Shown here in pieces: positions 6,931-8,638 of a stretch of DNA of 8,638 nt. The position numbers were made by a program, and so were the translations under genes. The notes beneath the pieces are model-generated. The model did no database searches, was not told the origin of the DNA, and was given only the letters and a program-made list of their open reading frames with translations. The stretch's first letter is position 1; each line of letters opens with the position of its first letter. Source of the stretch: Actinomycetota bacterium. Its GTDB lineage: Bacteria; Actinomycetota; Acidimicrobiia; Acidimicrobiales; Iamiaceae. The stretch is taken from the NCBI GenBank assembly GCA_017882935.1, contig JADGOP010000078.1:1-8638 (forward strand), written 5' to 3'.

Positions 6931-8402
6931 CGTACGCCTCACCTCCGTCCCGGGAGGCAGCCGAGACCGTGGAAGATCCCTTCCCCGGGCCCGACTCGTC
7001 GCCAGGGCCGGAATCGCAACTGAGTGCACCATCGACACGGGGTGCTACCGACGCGCCGGCTTCGCCGACCGAGGTCGCCGAAGCCCTCGAGCTCGCGGCC
7101 GCGGCCCTGGTCGAGCTCGATCGCATCGACCTCGACCCGGTCGAGGTGCAGGCCCTGGCCGATGCCGTGAAGGCCGCCGAGCCCGGCTCCCTCGACGCCA
7201 TCGCCGAAGTGGTCCTCGAGACCCTCGAGGTCGAGCTGTCGACCACCACCGTCACCAACGGCGCGGTCGTCGAGGCGGACGCCGTCGCCGAGACGAACGA
7301 CGACGAGTTCGACGAGGAGGTCACCGCGCTGCGGCCCGACCTGCTCGATGGCCCCGACGCGCTGGCCAACCCCGACGACCCCGACGAGGTGGCCGCCAGG
7401 CGGGCCCGCCGCCGACCCCGCCCGGGCACCCGCACGTCCACCGCCGGCACCGACCGCCACAGCAACGCGGCCGCCGACCCCGTGCGCGTGTACCTCAAGG
7501 AGATCGGCCGCGTGCAGCTGCTGTCGGCCACCGAAGAGGTGGCCATGGCCAAGCGCATCGAGGCCGGCAGCCAGGCGTCGGTGCGCCTCGCCGACCTCGA
7601 GGCCGCAGGCGCCTCGGACTCGTTGAGCTTCGCCGAGCGCCGGCGGCTCGAACGGCTCGCCCGCGACGGCGAGCTGGCCAAGCAGGAGCTGATTCAGGCC
7701 AACCTGCGCCTCGTCGTCTCCATCGCCAAGCGCTACAACGGCCGCGGCATGGCCCTGCTCGACCTCATCCAGGAGGGCAACCTCGGGCTGATGCGGGCGG
7801 TCGAGAAGTTCGACTACACCAAGGGCTTCAAGTTCTCCACCTACGCCACGTGGTGGATCCGCCAGGCCATCACCCGGGCCATCGCCGACCAGGCGCGCAC
7901 CATCCGCATCCCGGTCCACATGGTCGAGTCCATCAACCGCGTCCACCGGGTCCAGCGCCAGATGCTCCAGGACCTCGAGCGCGAGCCCACCCTCGAAGAG
8001 CTCGCCGCCCGCGTCGACATGACGCCGGTGCGCGTGCGCGAGATCCTGCGCATCTCGCAGGACCCGCTCTCGCTCGACTCGCCGGTCGGCGAAGCCGACG
8101 ACTCGAACCTCTCCGACTTCATCGAGGACCAGCAGGCGGAGGCGCCCGACGAGGAGGCCGCCCGCCAGATGCTCAACGATGCGGTCAAGGAGGCCCTCGG
8201 CGAGCTCAACGAGCGCGAGCAGCAGGTGGTGCGCCTGCGCTTCGGCCTCGACGGCGAGGGCACGCCCCACACGCTCGAAGAGGTCGGCAAGCAGTTCGGC
8301 GTCACCCGCGAGCGGATCCGCCAGATCGAGAGCAAGACGCTCGCGAAGTTGCGCCACCCCCATCGCAGCCAGAAGCTCCGCGACTACCTCGAAGGCGACT
8401 GA
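6927..8402 (+). CDS. sigA: RNA polymerase primary sigma factor (sigma-70 group 1)
   Basis: This is the housekeeping sigma factor that directs RNA polymerase to -10/-35 promoters. It has 491 residues. Positions 1-180 are a divergent, largely acidic and proline/alanine-rich extension ending in the basic patch [14 protein letters not shown] (157-170). Region 1.2 starts at [17 protein letters not shown] (184-200). A short non-conserved part follows, then region 2 (about 250-325) with [36 protein letters not shown] and [17 protein letters not shown]. Region 3 follows (about 328-410), with [13 protein letters not shown] (397-409) at the 3.2 finger. Region 4 (about 425-488) has the helix-turn-helix [20 protein letters not shown] (449-468), ending in [18 protein letters not shown]. 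The near-identical group 1 core separates it from SigB-type factors. The start codon overlaps the dnaG stop. The gene could equally be labelled rpoD. Confidence 0.97.
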   Translation: MTYASPPSREAAETVEDPFPGPDSSPGPESQLSAPSTRGATDAPASPTEVAEALELAAAALVELDRIDLDPVEVQALADAVKAAEPGSLDAIAEVVLETLEVELSTTTVTNGAVVEADAVAETNDDEFDEEVTALRPDLLDGPDALANPDDPDEVAARRARRRPRPGTRTSTAGTDRHSNAAADPVRVYLKEIGRVQLLSATEEVAMAKRIEAGSQASVRLADLEAAGASDSLSFAERRRLERLARDGELAKQELIQANLRLVVSIAKRYNGRGMALLDLIQEGNLGLMRAVEKFDYTKGFKFSTYATWWIRQAITRAIADQARTIRIPVHMVESINRVHRVQRQMLQDLEREPTLEELAARVDMTPVRVREILRISQDPLSLDSPVGEADDSNLSDFIEDQQAEAPDEEAARQMLNDAVKEALGELNEREQQVVRLRFGLDGEGTPHTLEEVGKQFGVTRERIRQIESKTLAKLRHPHRSQKLRDYLEGD

Positions 8403-8411
8403 GCCACGCTC

Positions 8412-8638
8412 GTGAGGGTGTGGGCGGTCGCGCTGGCCGCGGTCGTGCTGCTGGGTGCCGCCCCGCCGCGGCGCCCCGCCCGCGTCGGGCCCACGATCTT
8501 CCACGGCACGCTCGTCGATCCTGCGAAGTGGACGTACTACGCCTCGATCACCAGCCGCGACCAGGCGGGCGCAGCCCGCCGGCGCATCACGTGTGGCGCG
8601 GTGGTGGTCGCCCCCACGACGGTGCTGACCGCGTCGCA
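8412..8638 (+). CDS. Secreted trypsin-like (S1 family) serine protease, N-terminal part
   Basis: Only the first 75 codons lie in the window. Residues 2-17 (RVWAVALAAVVLLGAA) form a short signal-peptide core; it is followed by a basic, proline-rich stretch with possible cleavage or activation sites. IFHGTLVDPAKWTYYASITS (29-48) aligns with the IVGG...PY.VSL start of mature S1 proteases, though IFHG departs from the consensus. CGAVVVAPTTVLTAS (61-75) matches the CGG.LI...VLTAAHC motif. The next codon begins CA, consistent with the catalytic His, and the Cys-to-His spacing of 15 equals that of chymotrypsin Cys42-His57. GTG 8412 lies nine bases after the sigA stop; GTG 8418 is an alternative, and neither has a clear ribosome binding site. 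The Asp and Ser of the triad are outside, so activity cannot be judged. Confidence 0.72.
   Translation, partial: MRVWAVALAAVVLLGAAPPRRPARVGPTIFHGTLVDPAKWTYYASITSRDQAGAARRRITCGAVVVAPTTVLTAS

Noticed and set aside
4063..7038. A 991-codon open frame on the minus strand opposite terC and dnaG.
   Set aside because: It has no recognisable domain, a composition typical of antisense frames in GC-rich genes, and it overlaps several well-supported genes.
6939..8504. A 521-codon minus-strand frame opposite sigA.
   Set aside because: It is a shadow of the sigma factor, with repetitive Gly, Ala, Val, Leu, Asp and His content and no family motif.

Overview
The window is GC-rich, densely coding DNA from a bacterium. 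It is most likely an actinomycete-type (Actinomycetota) genome, possibly of the class Acidimicrobiia. Three things point that way: strong G/C preference at third codon positions, a probable coenzyme F420-dependent oxidoreductase, and a primary sigma factor whose core closely resembles actinobacterial SigA/HrdB. The class-level guess comes from the general look of the proteins, not from a search.

Left part, minus strand (1-1415): two genes read leftward from a divergent intergenic region. An alpha/beta hydrolase of the hormone-sensitive-lipase family comes first. A luciferase-like F420-dependent oxidoreductase follows three bases later and runs off the left edge. The tight spacing and a ribosome binding site inside the hydrolase 3' end indicate one operon, perhaps for esterase and redox steps on a lipid-like or xenobiotic substrate.

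Central and right part, plus strand (about 1584-8638): five genes with almost no space between them. They are pyruvate phosphate dikinase (ppdK), a TerC-family membrane protein, DNA primase (dnaG), the primary sigma factor (sigA/rpoD), and the first 75 codons of a secreted trypsin-like serine protease cut by the right edge. The gaps are 19, 6, -4 and 9 bases and no terminator is visible, so the set can be read as one transcription unit. dnaG and sigA overlap by ATGA, which keeps the primase-sigma core of the classical macromolecular synthesis operon. The unit links replication priming and transcription initiation to the pyruvate/PEP node and, through TerC, perhaps to metal or membrane homeostasis.

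The only noncoding stretch of note is the divergent region 1416-1583. It contains a 10-bp inverted repeat and a weak -10-like hexamer. No RNA gene, mobile element, CRISPR array or riboswitch was found. The window is mostly housekeeping, and I found no convincing new system. The points most worth a second look are the gene order, a Thr-to-Val change at the usual regulatory site of PPDK, and the protease directly behind sigA.
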